A stretch of DNA of 64,000 nucleotides from Pseudomonas coleopterorum (GTDB taxonomy: Bacteria > Pseudomonadota > Gammaproteobacteria > Pseudomonadales > Pseudomonadaceae), in the NCBI RefSeq assembly GCF_900105555.1, contig NZ_FNTZ01000001.1:2542001-2606000 (forward strand). The letters are read 5' to 3'. Within the stretch, counting starts at the first letter, position 1. Each line of letters begins with the position of its first letter. Both the position numbers and the translations under genes were made by a program. The notes under the pieces are model-generated. The model did not search any database. It saw nothing but the letters and a program-made list of their open reading frames with translations, and had not been told where the DNA came from. Below are positions 32,117 through 43,438 of this stretch, piece by piece.

Positions 32117-33964
32117 ATGCGCGCAGTTTTCCTCTCTTTCGTTCTTTGTGCCCTGTTCACCACGGCGGCCCACGCCCAGGCCGCAGCGCAGCATGCACTG
32201 ACCGTCTATGGCGAAGCACCGCGCTACCCCGCCGACTTCCAGCATTTCGACTACGTGAACCCCGCCGCGCCCAAGGGCGGCAGCCTGCGCCGTTCGGCCA
32301 TCGAGATCGGCCAGTACGATCATATTCTGCCGTACATCGACAAGGGCATCGGTGTCAGCCAGGTCGACGGCCTGCTCTACTCGCCCCTGGCCGTGCGCTC
32401 GCTGGACGAGCCCTACACCGTCTATGGATTGGTGGCCGAGCGCATGGAGCGCGGCGATGACGGCCGGTGGCTGCGCTTCTACCTCAACCCCAAGGCCGTG
32501 TTCGCCGACGGTCAGCCGATCACCGCCGAGGACGTGCGCTACACCTTCGAGCTGCTGATGCGCGAAGGCAGCCTGGGCTATCGGACTCAGTTCGCCAACG
32601 TTGCCGACGTGCAGGTCGAGGGTCCGCGACAGGTGCGCTTCAATTTCAAGAATGCCGAAAGCCGTACCCTGCCGCTGGACCTGGCCACCCTGCCGGTGCT
32701 GCCCGAGCATTGGTGGAAAACCCGCGACTTCGCCAACGGCGGCGGTTTCGAGGCGCCCTTGGGCAGCGGCCCTTACTCGATCGAGAAGATCGACAACGGC
32801 CGCAGCATCACCTTCAAGCGCAATCCCGACTGGTGGGGCAAGGACCTGCCCGAAGCGCGCGGCATGTACAACTTCGACCATTTCAGCATCGAGTACTTCG
32901 GCGACACCGACGTCGCCCGCCAGGTGCTGCGCGGCGGCGGTTACGACTACAACCGCGAGTTCTCCGCCACGGCCTACACCATCGGCTACAACGGCCCGGC
33001 GCTCGACGACGGTCGCCTGCAGCGCGCGCACTTGGCCAAGCAAGGCCTGCAACCGGCCCAGGGCTTCGTGTTCAACCTGCAACGGCCGGTGTTCCAGGAC
33101 CGACGCGTGCGCCAGGCGCTGGCCATGCTCTGGGATTTCGAATGGAGCAATCGGCAGATGATGCGCGGCATGTACATCCGCCAGCAGAGCTTCTTCTCCA
33201 ACAGCCCCCTGGCCGCTCGGGAACTGCCCAGCGACGGCGAACTGAAGATTCTGGAACAACTGCGTGGCCAGGTGCCGGATGAAGTGTTCACCCAGGTGTT
33301 TCACGCACCGGTCAGCGACGGTTCCGGGCTGATCCGCGACAAGCAGTTGCAGGCGCTGCGGCTGCTCCAGCTGGCCGGTTGGCATGCCGACGGCGACCGT
33401 TTAGTGAATGCCGAAGGCAAACCGCTGAGCTTCACCTTCCTCAACACCCAGAACGGCCTGGAGCGCCTGCTGCTGCCGTGGAAGCGCAACCTGGCGCAGA
33501 TCGGCATCACCATGGAGATCCGCCGCATCGATTCGTCGCAATACGTCAACCGGCTGATGGCCCGCGACTACGACATGATCATTACCGGCTATCCGGTGAC
33601 CCCGACGCCGGGTATCGAGCTGTACGGCTTCTTCGGTTCCGGCGTGGCCACCGACCCGGGTTCCAACAACCTGATGGTGCTCAAGGATCCGGCCGTGGAC
33701 GCGCTGATCAACGGTTTGGGTGCGGCCAGCACGCAGACGCAGATGCGCGACTACGCCCACGCCCTGGACCGGGTCCTGCAGTGGAACTACTACTGGGTGC
33801 CCAACTACTACCCGCCAGGCACTTCGACGGTGTGGTGGAACCGCTTCGGCATGCCCGCCTCCCCGGCGCCCAATGACCCGGCGATCGAAACCTGGTGGGA
33901 GGTCAGCCCCACGGCGCTGACCACCGAACAGATGCGTGACCGCCTGACAGGGAAGACACACTGA
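32117..33964 (+). CDS. yejA: periplasmic oligopeptide/microcin C-type binding protein
   Basis: Solute-binding component of the YejABEF importer for oligopeptides, known in enterics for microcin C uptake. The 615-residue protein has a Sec signal peptide ([20 protein letters not shown], cleavage about residue 20) and an SBP_bac_5 fold ([47 protein letters not shown]). It overlaps yejB by one base (TGATG). AGGCAGACA precedes the ATG. Specificity in this organism is inferred from family only. Confidence 0.93.
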   Translation: MRAVFLSFVLCALFTTAAHAQAAAQHALTVYGEAPRYPADFQHFDYVNPAAPKGGSLRRSAIEIGQYDHILPYIDKGIGVSQVDGLLYSPLAVRSLDEPYTVYGLVAERMERGDDGRWLRFYLNPKAVFADGQPITAEDVRYTFELLMREGSLGYRTQFANVADVQVEGPRQVRFNFKNAESRTLPLDLATLPVLPEHWWKTRDFANGGGFEAPLGSGPYSIEKIDNGRSITFKRNPDWWGKDLPEARGMYNFDHFSIEYFGDTDVARQVLRGGGYDYNREFSATAYTIGYNGPALDDGRLQRAHLAKQGLQPAQGFVFNLQRPVFQDRRVRQALAMLWDFEWSNRQMMRGMYIRQQSFFSNSPLAARELPSDGELKILEQLRGQVPDEVFTQVFHAPVSDGSGLIRDKQLQALRLLQLAGWHADGDRLVNAEGKPLSFTFLNTQNGLERLLLPWKRNLAQIGITMEIRRIDSSQYVNRLMARDYDMIITGYPVTPTPGIELYGFFGSGVATDPGSNNLMVLKDPAVDALINGLGAASTQTQMRDYAHALDRVLQWNYYWVPNYYPPGTSTVWWNRFGMPASPAPNDPAIETWWEVSPTALTTEQMRDRLTGKTH

Positions 33965-35025
33965 TGCTGGGTTACACACTACGTCGCCTTTTGCTGATCG
34001 TGCCGACCCTGCTGGCGATTCTGCTGGTCAACTTCGTCATCGTCCAGGCTGCGCCGGGCGGCCCCGTGGAACAGGCCATCGCGCGCTTGCAGGGTGTGGG
34101 CGGCGGCAGCGTCACCGGCGGTGGCGGCGACACCTTGCAAGGCGGCTCGCGCGCCAGCCGTGGCCTGGACCCCAAGCTGATCAAGGACATCGAGCGCCAG
34201 TACGGTTTCGACAAACCGGCCCATGAACGCCTGTGGCTGATGATCAAGAGCTACGCGGTGCTGGATTTCGGCAACAGTTTCTTTCGTGGTGCCAAGGTCA
34301 CCGATCTGATTCTGGACAAGATGCCGGTGACCCTCTCGCTGGGGTTCTGGGCGACGCTGATCACCTACCTGGTGTCGATTCCGCTGGGCATCCGCAAGGC
34401 GGTACACCATGGCAGCCGCTTCGATGTGTGGAGCAGCAGCCTGATCATCATCGGCTACGCCATGCCGGCATTCCTGTTCGCCATGCTGCTGATCGTGGTG
34501 TTCGCCGGCGGCACCTCGTTGAACTGGTTTCCGGTGCGGGGGCTGGTCTCGGACAACTTCGCCGAACTCAGCCTGCTGGGCAAGGTGGCCGATTACTTCT
34601 GGCACCTGGTGCTGCCGGTCACTTCGCTGGTGATCGGCGGTTTCGCCACCCTGACCATCCTCACCAAGAACTCGTTTCTCAACGAGATCACCCGGCAGTA
34701 CGTGGTGACGGCCCGGGCCAAGGGCCTGAGCGAGCGACGGGTGCTGTACGGCCATGTGTTTCGCAATGCGATGCTGTTGGTGGTGGCCGGCTTGCCGCAG
34801 GCGTTCATTAGTGTGTTCTTCGCCGGTTCGTTGCTGATCGAGGTGATTTTCTCCCTCGACGGCCTGGGCCGCCTGAGCTATGAGGCGGCGGTGTCGCGGG
34901 ACTATCCGGTGGTGTTCGGCTCGCTGTTCATCTTTACCCTGCTGGGGTTGCTGATCAAACTGATCGGCGACCTGTGCTACACCCTGGTCGATCCACGCAT
35001 CGACTTCAGCGCGAGGAATGCCTGA
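33964..35025 (+). CDS. yejB: peptide ABC transporter permease YejB
   Basis: Inner-membrane permease of 353 residues. It starts with a transmembrane helix ([21 protein letters not shown]) and the OppB-type [16 protein letters not shown]. The remaining helices include [21 protein letters not shown], and the EAA loop is in [20 protein letters not shown]. Glycine-rich [13 protein letters not shown] near residue 50 is typical of YejB. One-base overlaps with yejA and yejE indicate a single transcript. Confidence 0.95.
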   Translation: MLGYTLRRLLLIVPTLLAILLVNFVIVQAAPGGPVEQAIARLQGVGGGSVTGGGGDTLQGGSRASRGLDPKLIKDIERQYGFDKPAHERLWLMIKSYAVLDFGNSFFRGAKVTDLILDKMPVTLSLGFWATLITYLVSIPLGIRKAVHHGSRFDVWSSSLIIIGYAMPAFLFAMLLIVVFAGGTSLNWFPVRGLVSDNFAELSLLGKVADYFWHLVLPVTSLVIGGFATLTILTKNSFLNEITRQYVVTARAKGLSERRVLYGHVFRNAMLLVVAGLPQAFISVFFAGSLLIEVIFSLDGLGRLSYEAAVSRDYPVVFGSLFIFTLLGLLIKLIGDLCYTLVDPRIDFSARNA

Positions 35026-36044
35026 TGCGTCTGTCGCCCCTGGCCCGTCGTCGCCTGGACCGTTTCAAGCAGAACCGCCGTGGCTGGTGGTCGCTGTGGC
35101 TGTTCCTGGCCCTGTTCGCCCTGACCCTGGGCGGCGAACTGGTCGCCAATGACAAGCCGCTGGTGCTCAAGTACGACGGCGAGCTGTACTTCCCGGTGTT
35201 CAAACGTCACACCGAGCAGGAGTTCGGCGGACAGTTGCCGTTCCAGGCCGACTACCGCAGTGACTACGTGCGCCAGCTGATCGCCTCGCGTGGCGGCTGG
35301 ATGCTGTTTCCGCCGATCCCGTTCAGCGCCGACACGCCCAACTACGACCTGACCCAGCCTGCCCCCAGCCCGCCTTCGACGACCAACTGGTTGGGGACCG
35401 ACGATCAGTCCCGCGACGTACTGGCGCGGGTGATCTTCGGTGCGCGGGTGTCGATTCTGTTTGCTCTGGCGCTGACCTTGATCAGCTCGCTGATCGGCAT
35501 CGCTGCCGGAGCGTTGCAGGGCTACTACGGGGGTTGGGTGGATTTGTTCGGCCAGCGTCTGCTGGAAGTCTGGTCGGGGCTGCCGGTGCTTTACCTGCTG
35601 ATCATTCTGTCGGGGTTCGTGGAGCCCAATTTCTGGTGGCTGCTGGGCATCATGGCGCTGTTTTCCTGGCTGGCGCTGGTGGACGTGGTGCGTGCCGAGT
35701 TCCTGCGCGGGCGCAATCTGGAATACGTGAAGGCCGCACGGGCGCTGGGGTTGTCGGACCGCAAGATCATCCTGCGGCACATCCTGCCCAATGCCATGAA
35801 CGCGACCTTGAGCTTTCTGCCGTTCATTCTGACCGGGGCGATCTCGACCCTCACGGCGCTGGATTTTCTGGGCTTCGGCATGCCGGCCGGCAGTGCTTCG
35901 CTGGGCGAGCTGATCGCGCAGGGCAAGCAGAACCTGCAGGCACCGTGGCTGGGCTTCACGGCGTTTTTCACGCTGGCGCTGATACTGTCGCTGCTGGTGT
36001 TCATTGGAGAGGGGCTGCGCGATGCGTTTGATCCGCGTGCTTGA
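35025..36044 (+). CDS. yejE: peptide ABC transporter permease YejE
   Basis: Second permease, 339 residues. It has the N-terminal OppC-type region (RLDRFKQNRRGWWSLWLFL), a large periplasmic segment (VLKYDGELYFPVF, NYDLTQPAPSPP) and WLGTDDQSRDVLARVIFG. The EAA loop lies in KAARALGLSDRKIILRH. It begins at ATG 35025, which shares one base with the yejB stop. The gene is followed by a REP hairpin instead of running straight into yejF. Confidence 0.95.
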   Translation: MRLSPLARRRLDRFKQNRRGWWSLWLFLALFALTLGGELVANDKPLVLKYDGELYFPVFKRHTEQEFGGQLPFQADYRSDYVRQLIASRGGWMLFPPIPFSADTPNYDLTQPAPSPPSTTNWLGTDDQSRDVLARVIFGARVSILFALALTLISSLIGIAAGALQGYYGGWVDLFGQRLLEVWSGLPVLYLLIILSGFVEPNFWWLLGIMALFSWLALVDVVRAEFLRGRNLEYVKAARALGLSDRKIILRHILPNAMNATLSFLPFILTGAISTLTALDFLGFGMPAGSASLGELIAQGKQNLQAPWLGFTAFFTLALILSLLVFIGEGLRDAFDPRA

Positions 36045-36064
36045 AGTGAGATCGGCAGGGCGCC

Positions 36065-36169
36065 CTTCGCGGGCAGAGGGCTCGGCCGCCCGCCCCGCTC
36101 CCACAGGTTCAGCTTTCAACAGGTCCTTGTGGGAGCGGGGCGGGCGGCCGAGCCCTCTGCCCGCGAAGA
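36065..36169. repeat. inverted pair of long-form REP-A between yejE and yejF
   Basis: TTCGCGGGCAGAGGGCTCGG continuing CCGCCCGCCCCGCTCCCACA, and its inverse about 20 bp later. Each arm is about 42 bp and nearly perfectly complementary, so the mRNA could form a very stable hairpin inside the operon. Compared with ordinary REP-A, each copy has a 15-bp insertion in the loop. Confidence 0.9.
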
Positions 36170-36202
36170 GGCCCTTACTGTCACCGCACAAGGCTCCTGC
36201 CC

Positions 36203-37780
36203 ATGACCTCTGAAAACCTCATCGAAATCCGCCACCTCACCGTGGCCTTCAGTGGCCAAACAGTGGTTAAGGATGTCGGTTTCGACATTCCTGCCGGCCA
36301 GTGCGTGGCGCTGGTCGGCGAGTCGGGTTCAGGCAAGTCGGTGACCGCCCACTCCATCCTGCAACTGCTGCCAGCGAGCGGCTGCCAGAGCAGCGGCAGT
36401 GTCCGCTATCAGGGTCAGGAACTGCTGGGCGCGGATGCGGCGACCTTACGCCGCATGCGCGGCGATCGCATCGCCATGATCTTTCAGGAGCCCATGACCT
36501 CGCTGAACCCTTTGCACACGGTGCAGAAGCAGATCGGTGAAACCCTGCTGGTGCACAAGGGCATGGGCGGCAAGCAGGCCGAGGCGCGCATTCTGGAATT
36601 GCTGCAGATGGTGGGCATCCAGGAGCCGCACAAGCGCCTGAAGGCCTACCCGCACCAATTGTCCGGTGGCCAGCGCCAGCGCGTGATGATCGCCATGGCA
36701 CTGGCTTGCGAGCCGCAGCTGCTGATCGCCGATGAGCCCACCACCGCGCTCGACGTCACGGTGCAGCGGCGCATCCTGCTGCTGCTCAAGTCGTTGCAGG
36801 AGCGCCTGGGCATGTCGCTGCTGTTGATCAGCCACGACCTCAATCTGGTGCGCAGCATCGCCCAGCACGTGTGCGTGATGCGCGCCGGGGAAATCGTCGA
36901 GCAGGCCCCGTGCGAACAGCTGTTCAACGCACCGCAGCACCCCTACAGCCAACTGCTGCTGGATGCCGAACCCGCTGGCGTGGCGCTGTCCCACGAGGCG
37001 CGGCCCGAGCTGTTGCAGGTTCAGCAGTTGAAGGTCTGGTACCCGCTGAACGGCGGGCTGTTCCGCAAGCCGCGCGAGTTCGTCAAGGCGGTGGATGGCA
37101 TCAGCCTGAGCGTGCAGCAAGGCAAGACCCTGGGCATCGTCGGCGAATCCGGCTCGGGCAAGTCGACTCTGGGTCAGGCGATCCTGCGGCTGGTCGATTC
37201 GCAAGGGGGTATTCGTTTCCAGGGCCAGGCGCTCGATGGTCTGGACCAGAAGCAAATGCGACCGTGGCGCAAGCAAATGCAGATGGTGTTCCAGGATCCG
37301 TTCGGCAGCCTCAGCCCGCGCATGTCGGTGGCGCAGATCATCAGTGAAGGTCTGGAAGTGCACAGCGGCGCTAACGCCCGCGCGTGCGATGAACAGGTGA
37401 TCCAGGTGCTGCGCGAGGTGGGTCTGGACCCCGAGGCGCGGCACCGCTACCCCCATGAGTTCTCCGGGGGCCAGCGTCAGCGCATCGCCATCGCCCGCGC
37501 GCTGGTACTGCGCCCGGCCCTGATGCTGCTGGACGAACCGACCTCGGCCCTCGACCGCACGGTGCAGAAGCAGGTCGTGCAACTGTTGCAGCAGTTGCAG
37601 GCGCGCCATGGCCTGACCTATCTGTTCATCAGCCACGACCTGGCGGTGGTGCGGGCGCTGGCCCATGATGTGATCGTGGTCAAGGATGGCAAGGTGGTGG
37701 AGCATGGCCCCACCGATCATCTGTTCAACGACCCACGGCACCCCTACACCCAGGAACTGCTGCAGGCAGCGATGGTGTAG
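36203..37780 (+). CDS. yejF: dual-ATPase subunit of the peptide importer
   Basis: Energises YejBE. The 525-residue protein has two fused ABC domains: Walker [11 protein letters not shown] near 39 and [10 protein letters not shown] near 315; signatures LSGGQRQR and FSGGQRQR; Walker [13 protein letters not shown] and [12 protein letters not shown]. Each half ends with the oligopeptide-type sequence HPYS/HPYTQ. AAGG lies about 10 nt before the ATG. Separated from yejE by the REP hairpin, so its level may differ from that of the permeases. Confidence 0.95.
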   Translation: MTSENLIEIRHLTVAFSGQTVVKDVGFDIPAGQCVALVGESGSGKSVTAHSILQLLPASGCQSSGSVRYQGQELLGADAATLRRMRGDRIAMIFQEPMTSLNPLHTVQKQIGETLLVHKGMGGKQAEARILELLQMVGIQEPHKRLKAYPHQLSGGQRQRVMIAMALACEPQLLIADEPTTALDVTVQRRILLLLKSLQERLGMSLLLISHDLNLVRSIAQHVCVMRAGEIVEQAPCEQLFNAPQHPYSQLLLDAEPAGVALSHEARPELLQVQQLKVWYPLNGGLFRKPREFVKAVDGISLSVQQGKTLGIVGESGSGKSTLGQAILRLVDSQGGIRFQGQALDGLDQKQMRPWRKQMQMVFQDPFGSLSPRMSVAQIISEGLEVHSGANARACDEQVIQVLREVGLDPEARHRYPHEFSGGQRQRIAIARALVLRPALMLLDEPTSALDRTVQKQVVQLLQQLQARHGLTYLFISHDLAVVRALAHDVIVVKDGKVVEHGPTDHLFNDPRHPYTQELLQAAMV

Positions 37781-37819
37781 CCTGGTATAGCGTGCATAAC
37801 AACCATAAGGACATCGCAC

Positions 37820-38590
37820 ATGGCACTCCACGGCAAGACGGCTTTGGTTACCGGTTCCACCAGCGGCATCGGCCTGGGCATTGCCTCGGTGCTGGCCGCC
37901 CACGGCGCGAACGTCGTTCTCAACGGCTTCGGCGATCCGACGGCGGCCTTGGCCGAAGTCCGTCGGCACGGCACCCAGGTTGCGCACCATGGCGCTGATG
38001 TCAGCGATCCGGCGCAGTTGGCCGAGTTGTTCGAGTACGTCCGAACGAGCCTTGGCGGTGTCGACATTCTGGTCAACAACGCCGGCATCCAGCACGTGGA
38101 AGCGGTCGAGGCCTTCCCCGTGGAGCGTTGGGACGCGATCATCGCGATCAACCTGTCTTCGGTGTTTCACGGCATTCGCCTGGCGCTGCCCGGCATGCGC
38201 GAAAAGGGCTGGGGGCGGATCGTCAATATCGCCTCGGTGCATGGCCAGGTGGGTTCGGTCGGCAAGTCGGCGTATGTGGCGGCCAAGCATGGGGTGATCG
38301 GTCTGACCAAGGTGGTGGGCCTGGAAACGGCCACCACGCAGATCACTTGCAATGCCATCTGTCCCGGCTTTGTCCTGACCCCACTGGTGCAGAAGCAGAT
38401 CGACGACCGCGCGACCAAGGGCGGTGACCCGGCTGCCGCCCAGCGCGAACTGCTGGCTGAAAAGCAGCCGTCGCTGGAATTCGTCACCCCCGAGCATCTG
38501 GGCGAATTGGTCCTGTTCCTGTGCAGCGAGGCCGGTAGCCAGGTGCGGGGCGCGGCTTGGAACATCGACGGTGGCTGGCTCGCGCAATGA
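37820..38590 (+). CDS. hbdH: 3-hydroxybutyrate dehydrogenase (SDR)
   Basis: Likely oxidises D-3-hydroxybutyrate to acetoacetate with NAD+. The 256-residue classical SDR has TGSTSGIGLG at the N-terminus, NNAGIQHVEAVEAFP, the catalytic serine in NIASVHGQVGS and YVAAKHG with the catalytic Tyr/Lys. NAICPGFVLTPLVQKQI and GGDPAAAQRELLAEKQPS are characteristic of bacterial 3-hydroxybutyrate dehydrogenases. AAGGA is 8 nt upstream of the ATG. Only 39 nt separate it from yejF, but the roles look unrelated. Confidence 0.88.
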   Translation: MALHGKTALVTGSTSGIGLGIASVLAAHGANVVLNGFGDPTAALAEVRRHGTQVAHHGADVSDPAQLAELFEYVRTSLGGVDILVNNAGIQHVEAVEAFPVERWDAIIAINLSSVFHGIRLALPGMREKGWGRIVNIASVHGQVGSVGKSAYVAAKHGVIGLTKVVGLETATTQITCNAICPGFVLTPLVQKQIDDRATKGGDPAAAQRELLAEKQPSLEFVTPEHLGELVLFLCSEAGSQVRGAAWNIDGGWLAQ

Positions 38591-38654
38591 GGCGGGGAAC
38601 CGCCCCGTGCCGGCAAAGTCGGAGTAAGGACATTCTCATGTGCAAGGAGCTTCT

Positions 38655-39455
38655 GTGACCATCGCTCCCCCCAGCGACCCTCTCGGCCCGCAACCGTCGG
38701 ACCAGCCTCGTGAAGTGCATCGCCTGCGGGTGCTGACGGTGAACACCCACAAGGGTTTCACCGCCTTCAACCGCCGTTTCATCCTGCCCGAGTTGCGCGA
38801 GGCGGTGCGCAGCACCAGCGCCGATCTGGTGTTCCTGCAGGAAGTGCTGGGCGGCCACGATGGCCATGCGTCGAAGTTCTCCAACTGGCCACAGATGTCG
38901 CAGTACGAGTTCCTCGCCGACAGCATGTGGAGCGATTTCGCCTACGGGCGCAATGCGGTGTATCCGGACGGCCATCATGGCAATGCGGTGCTGTCCAAGT
39001 ACCCGATCCTGCGTTACACCAACCTCGACATCTCGATCACCGGGCCCGAGCGCCGCGGCTTGCTGCACTGCGTTCTGCAGGTGCCGGGCCATGATGAGGT
39101 GCATGCGATCTGCGTGCACCTGTCGTTGCTGGAGAGTCATCGGCAACTGCAATTGAAGCTGTTGGGTCAATTGCTCGATTCATTGCCTGAAGATGCGCCA
39201 GTAATCATCGCCGGGGATTTCAACGACTGGCAGCTGCGCGGCAACGCCACGCTGGCCAAGCGCCAGGACCTGCATGAGGCGTTCGAGCGGCACAACGGGC
39301 AGTTGGCCAAGACCTACCCGGCACGCTTCCCGCTGCTGCGCCTGGACCGGATTTACGTCAGAAACGCGACCAGTCATGGGCCGATCATCCTGGGCAACAA
39401 GCCGTGGACGCACCTATCGGACCATTTGCCCCTGGCAGTGGAAATCCACCTGTAG
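38655..39455 (+). CDS. endonuclease/exonuclease/phosphatase (EEP) family protein
   Basis: A 266-residue protein with the DNase I-like metal-dependent phosphoesterase fold. Motifs in order: LTVNTHKGF, LVFLQEV (catalytic Glu), NAVYPDGHHGNAVLSKYP, CVHLSLLESHRQLQ, VIIAGDFNDW and HLSDHLPLAVEI with the catalytic Asp-His. It could be a nuclease or a phosphodiesterase; members of this group are often annotated like cardiolipin-synthase-linked YbhP. GTG 38655 is chosen because AAGGAG lies 5 nt upstream; an earlier in-frame GTG overlaps that site. Its stop TAG is part of the adjoining REP-B (CTGTAGCAG). Confidence 0.85.
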   Translation: MTIAPPSDPLGPQPSDQPREVHRLRVLTVNTHKGFTAFNRRFILPELREAVRSTSADLVFLQEVLGGHDGHASKFSNWPQMSQYEFLADSMWSDFAYGRNAVYPDGHHGNAVLSKYPILRYTNLDISITGPERRGLLHCVLQVPGHDEVHAICVHLSLLESHRQLQLKLLGQLLDSLPEDAPVIIAGDFNDWQLRGNATLAKRQDLHEAFERHNGQLAKTYPARFPLLRLDRIYVRNATSHGPIILGNKPWTHLSDHLPLAVEIHL

Positions 39456-40001
39456 CAGCGGCGCGAGCCGCGTCGGCGGCGTACGTGGTGTGTCTGGATG
39501 AACGCGGTGGACCCGGACGCGGCTTGCACCGCTGCTACAGGGGACCGCGTCGCATCAACCGCGTTTGCGGTGCATCTGAAACAGCGAGGCCTTGCGCATT
39601 TCCTGTAGCAGCTGCGCAAGCTGCGTCGGCGGCGTACGTGGTGTGTCTGGATGAACGCGGTGGACCCGGACGCGGCTTGCACCGCTGCTACAGGGGGGGC
39701 GCGTTGCATCAACAGCGTCTGCGGTGCAGCTTGAACAGCGAGGCCTTGCGTATTTCCTGTAGCAGCTGCGCAAGCTGCGTCGGCGGCGTACGTGGCGTGT
39801 CTGGATGAACGCGGTGGGCCCGGACGCGGCTTGCACCGCTGCTACAGGGGGCCGTGTTGCATCAACCGCGTTTGCGGTGCAAATGGAACAGCGAGGCCTT
39901 GCGCATTTCCTGTAGCAGCTGCGCAAGCTGCGTCGGCGGCGTACGCGGTGTGGCTGGATGAACGCGGTGTGCCCGGACGCGGCTTGCGCAGCTGTTACAG
40001 G
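39450..40001. repeat. REP-B array, about 153-bp period
   Basis: GTCGGCGGCGTACG lies at 39472, 39625, 39779 and 39932 (spacings 153, 154, 153). Units carry a forward REP-B (first copy GCAGCGGCGCGAGC, later copies the variant GCAGCTGCGCAAGC), the spacer TGGATGAACGCGGTG, a reverse arm, and a second spacer including ACAGCGAGGCCTTGCG. The array fills the space between the EEP gene and the PilU-like gene and supplies the EEP stop codon. Confidence 0.93.
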
Positions 40002-40003
40002 CG

Positions 40004-41167
40004 TCAGTGCGGGGTTTCTGGGTCATCCGCCACCAGGCCCCAATCTGCGCTTTTGCGGTCGGGGGCTGGTGTGGGTAGGGCTGGTGCGGTGGTGTGTTGC
40101 ACGCCTTCTTCGCCTTGCAGTTTCAAGCGCAGGCGCAGGTTGTTCACCGAATCGGCGTTCTTCAACGCCTCTTCTTCACTGATGGCCCCCTCCACTGCCA
40201 GCTCGTAGAGCGCATGGTCGAAGGTCTGCATGCCCAGGTTCACGGATTTCTCCATGATGCCCTTGAGCTCGGAAAACTCGTTGCGGTGAATGAAATCGCG
40301 GATGGTCGGGGTGCCCAGCATCACTTCCACCGCCGCGCGGCGCTTGCCGTCGGTGGTGCGCACCAGCCGCTGCGAGACGAACGCCTGCAGGTTGTTGCCC
40401 AGGTCGTTGAGCAACTGTGGGCGGCGGTCTTCGGGGAAGAAGTTGATGATCCGGTCCAGCGCCTGATTGGCGTTGTTGGCGTGCAGAGTTGAAATGGCCA
40501 AGTGGCCGGTGTCGGCGAACGCCAGCGCATGCTCCATGGTTTCACGATCGCGGATCTCGCCGATCAGGATGACGTCCGGCGCCTGGCGCAGGGTGTTTTT
40601 CAACGCCGCCTGGAAACTGCGCGTATCGACCCCCACCTCGCGCTGGTTGATGATCGACTTCTTGTGCCGGTGGATGAATTCCACCGGGTCCTCGATGGTG
40701 ATGATATGCCCGCTGCTGTTACGGTTGCGGTAGTCGATCAACGCTGCCAGCGACGTCGACTTGCCCGAACCGGTGGCGCCGACGAAGAGCACCAGGCCGC
40801 GTTTTTCCATGATCACGTCGAGCAGCTTGCGCGGCAGCTTGAGGTCTTCGAAGCTGGGAATGTCGAGCTTGATGTTGCGTGCGACAATGGACACTTCGTT
40901 GCGCTGCTTGAAGATGTTGACGCGAAAGCGCCCTACGCCGTGGATCGACAGCGCCAGATTCATTTCCAGCTCGCGCTCGAAATCGATACGCTGCTCGGCG
41001 TCCATGATGCCGGCCGCGATCTCGGCGATGTCGCCGGGCTTCAACGCCTCGGCGCTCAAGGGTTTGAGCACGCCGTTGAACTTGGCACAGGGTGGCGCAC
41101 CGGTGGACAGGTAGAGGTCGGAGCCGTCCTGACTGGCCAGGAGCTTGAGCAATGCTTGAATTTCCAT
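40004..41167 (-). CDS. pilU: type IV pilus retraction ATPase, PilU/PilT family
   Basis: Hexameric motor ATPase for pilus retraction. The 387-residue protein starts MEIQALLKLLASQDGSDLYLSTG. It has Walker A GATGSGKSTS, the Asp box IITIEDPVEFIH, Walker B VILIGEIRD, and the His box HLAISTLHANNA. The C-terminal half contains VNLGMQTFDHALYEL and ends with an extension (ALPTPAPDRKSADWG) beyond the motor. The C-terminal region is closer to PilU than to PilT as I recall them; PilT's AIRNLIRE motif is not seen. ATG 41167 has AGGA 9 nt upstream. No other pilus genes are nearby. Confidence 0.85.
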   Translation of the reverse strand: MEIQALLKLLASQDGSDLYLSTGAPPCAKFNGVLKPLSAEALKPGDIAEIAAGIMDAEQRIDFERELEMNLALSIHGVGRFRVNIFKQRNEVSIVARNIKLDIPSFEDLKLPRKLLDVIMEKRGLVLFVGATGSGKSTSLAALIDYRNRNSSGHIITIEDPVEFIHRHKKSIINQREVGVDTRSFQAALKNTLRQAPDVILIGEIRDRETMEHALAFADTGHLAISTLHANNANQALDRIINFFPEDRRPQLLNDLGNNLQAFVSQRLVRTTDGKRRAAVEVMLGTPTIRDFIHRNEFSELKGIMEKSVNLGMQTFDHALYELAVEGAISEEEALKNADSVNNLRLRLKLQGEEGVQHTTAPALPTPAPDRKSADWGLVADDPETPH

Positions 41168-41253
41168 GTGCTGGGGTCCTGCGAAGGCCGTCGATAGTAA
41201 GTACGCTATAGCTTGGCTGCATCTGCAGCCGCGGTAAATCAAAGGATAACGCA

Positions 41254-43395
41254 ATGAATGCCTCACCTGTGGGCGGCAAGGTCTCGACATTGATCGCAAG
41301 CATGGACTGGGCCGACAGCCCCCTGCCCGCCCCCGATGCCTGGCCGCAGAGCCTGCGCACCGCCGTGGACATCGTCACACACTCGCCCATGCCGATGCTG
41401 CTGCTGTGGGGCACGCAGCTGTGCCAGCTGTACAACGATGCCTTCGCCCTGCTGGTGGGCAGCAACCACCCGCGCGCCCTCGGCCAGCCGGTGGACAGCA
41501 TCTGGCCGGAACTCAAGGCATTCACCGACCCGATCTACGCCGCCGTGTTGCAGGGTGAGGTGCGTACCTTCAGCGAAAAGGACTTCAATCTGCCACGCGA
41601 GGGCGATTCCGAACAGGTCTGGCTGGACCTCACCTACAGCCCGATCCGCGACGAAAACGAGCGGGTGGCCGGCATTCTGGTGACCGCCATCGAGGCCAAC
41701 GAGCGGCGTGAAGTCAGCGCGTTGGGCCGTCGCGCCGAGCAGGAACTGCGCGACCGGGAAGCGCATTTTCGCATGGCCATCGAGCTGTCACCCGCTGTGC
41801 ACTGGACGGCCGAGGCCAATGGCCGGACCGACGGCAAGAGCCAGACCGAGCGCTGGCGACAACTGACCGGTATTCGCGGCCTGCAGCCGGACGAAGACTG
41901 GGCACAGCTGATGCACCCGGATGACCACCTGCCGACCCTGGACACCTGGCAACTGGCAGTGAGCACCGGCCGTCCCTACGACGCCGAGTACCGCTTGCGC
42001 ATGGCCGATGGCAGCTATCACTGGATGCATGCCCGCGCACTGCCCGAGCGCGATGCCGATGGCGTGGTCCGACAGTGGTTCGGCATGACCGAGGACGTGC
42101 AGAATCGCCGTCAGGTCGAGCAGGCCCTGCGCGAACTCAACGAACACCTGGAAACCCGCGTCAGCGAGCGTACCCAGGCCCTGGCCGAGGTCAATCTGCG
42201 GCTACAGAACGAAATGCAGGAGCGCGAACGCGCCGAAGAGGCGTTGCGCCATGCACAGAAGATGGAAGCGCTCGGCCAGTTGACCGGCGGTATCGCCCAC
42301 GACTTCAACAACATGCTCACCGGCATCATCGGCAGCCTGGACCTGATGCAGCGCTACATCGACGCCGGGCGCAGCAGCGAGATCAAGCGCTTCAGCGAGG
42401 CGGCGATCAGTTCGGCGCATCGCGCGGCGGGCCTGACCCACCGGCTACTGGCGTTTTCGCGACGCCAGTCGCTGGACCGCAAGCGCCTGGCGCCCAACGA
42501 GCTGGTGCATTCACTGGAAGAGCTGTTCAGCCGCACGTTGGGCGAGCACCTGCAACTGCGCCTGCAATTGGCCGAGGACGTGTGGCCGGTGAACACCGAT
42601 GCCAGCCAACTGGAAAACGCCCTGCTCAATCTGGTCATCAACGCCCGCGACGCCATGCCCGAGAGCGGCGTGCTGACCATCGAGACCGCCAACTGCGAAC
42701 TGGACGCCACGCCGGAAGGCGCGACCCTGGAACCGGTCAAGCCGGGCGCCTATGTCATGTTCCGGGTCAGCGACAACGGCAGTGGCATGAGCCCACCGAT
42801 ACTGGCCAAGGCGTTCGACCCCTTCTTCACCACCAAGCCCATCGGCCAGGGCACCGGTTTGGGGCTATCGATGATCTATGGCTTCGCCCAGCAATCGGGC
42901 GGTCAGGTGACGTTGCAGAGCCGACCTGGCGAGGGCACCTGTGTGCGCCTCTATCTGCCGCGGCACAGCGAACCGTTCGGCGACACCGCCGAGCAACGCA
43001 TTCCAGCCGTGGCACCGATGGCCCAGGCCGGGGAAAGCGTGCTGGTGGTCGAAGACGATCCGGCGGTGCGCATGCTGGTGCTGGATGTGCTGGACGAACT
43101 GGGCTATGCCGCGCATTCGGCAGCCGACGCCAGCGCCGCATTGGCGCTACTCGAAGCAGGCCTGCACATCGACCTGCTGGTGACCGACGTGGGTCTGCCG
43201 GGCCTCAACGGCCGGCAATTGGCCGAGATTGCGCGCCAACAGCGGCCTGGACTGAAAGTGCTGTTCATCACCGGCTACGCGGAAAAGGCCGCCGAGCGTT
43301 ACGGGTTCCTGGCCGAGGGCATGGACATGATCACCAAACCGTTTTCCATCGAACGACTGGGCAGCAAGATCCGCGACATGATCAACCTGTCCTGA
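41254..43395 (+). CDS. PAS-domain hybrid sensor histidine kinase/response regulator
   Basis: A 713-residue soluble hybrid kinase with no transmembrane segment. Two PAS-like domains (about 25-150, [13 protein letters not shown]; about 165-290, [20 protein letters not shown]), a coiled coil (290-340), HisKA with the phospho-acceptor in GGIAHDFNN (His near 349), HATPase_c ([25 protein letters not shown]), and a C-terminal receiver with Asp near 645 in [10 protein letters not shown]. It is divergent from pilU across 86 nt. No output-domain regulator or HPt gene adjoins, so its target is unknown. Architecture matches the kinase at 54087. Confidence 0.93.
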   Translation: MNASPVGGKVSTLIASMDWADSPLPAPDAWPQSLRTAVDIVTHSPMPMLLLWGTQLCQLYNDAFALLVGSNHPRALGQPVDSIWPELKAFTDPIYAAVLQGEVRTFSEKDFNLPREGDSEQVWLDLTYSPIRDENERVAGILVTAIEANERREVSALGRRAEQELRDREAHFRMAIELSPAVHWTAEANGRTDGKSQTERWRQLTGIRGLQPDEDWAQLMHPDDHLPTLDTWQLAVSTGRPYDAEYRLRMADGSYHWMHARALPERDADGVVRQWFGMTEDVQNRRQVEQALRELNEHLETRVSERTQALAEVNLRLQNEMQERERAEEALRHAQKMEALGQLTGGIAHDFNNMLTGIIGSLDLMQRYIDAGRSSEIKRFSEAAISSAHRAAGLTHRLLAFSRRQSLDRKRLAPNELVHSLEELFSRTLGEHLQLRLQLAEDVWPVNTDASQLENALLNLVINARDAMPESGVLTIETANCELDATPEGATLEPVKPGAYVMFRVSDNGSGMSPPILAKAFDPFFTTKPIGQGTGLGLSMIYGFAQQSGGQVTLQSRPGEGTCVRLYLPRHSEPFGDTAEQRIPAVAPMAQAGESVLVVEDDPAVRMLVLDVLDELGYAAHSAADASAALALLEAGLHIDLLVTDVGLPGLNGRQLAEIARQQRPGLKVLFITGYAEKAAERYGFLAEGMDMITKPFSIERLGSKIRDMINLS

Positions 43396-43438
43396 TTTGC
43401 GGCATAATCAGCGGCTTTTTTTCAGCGAGCATCCGGCA

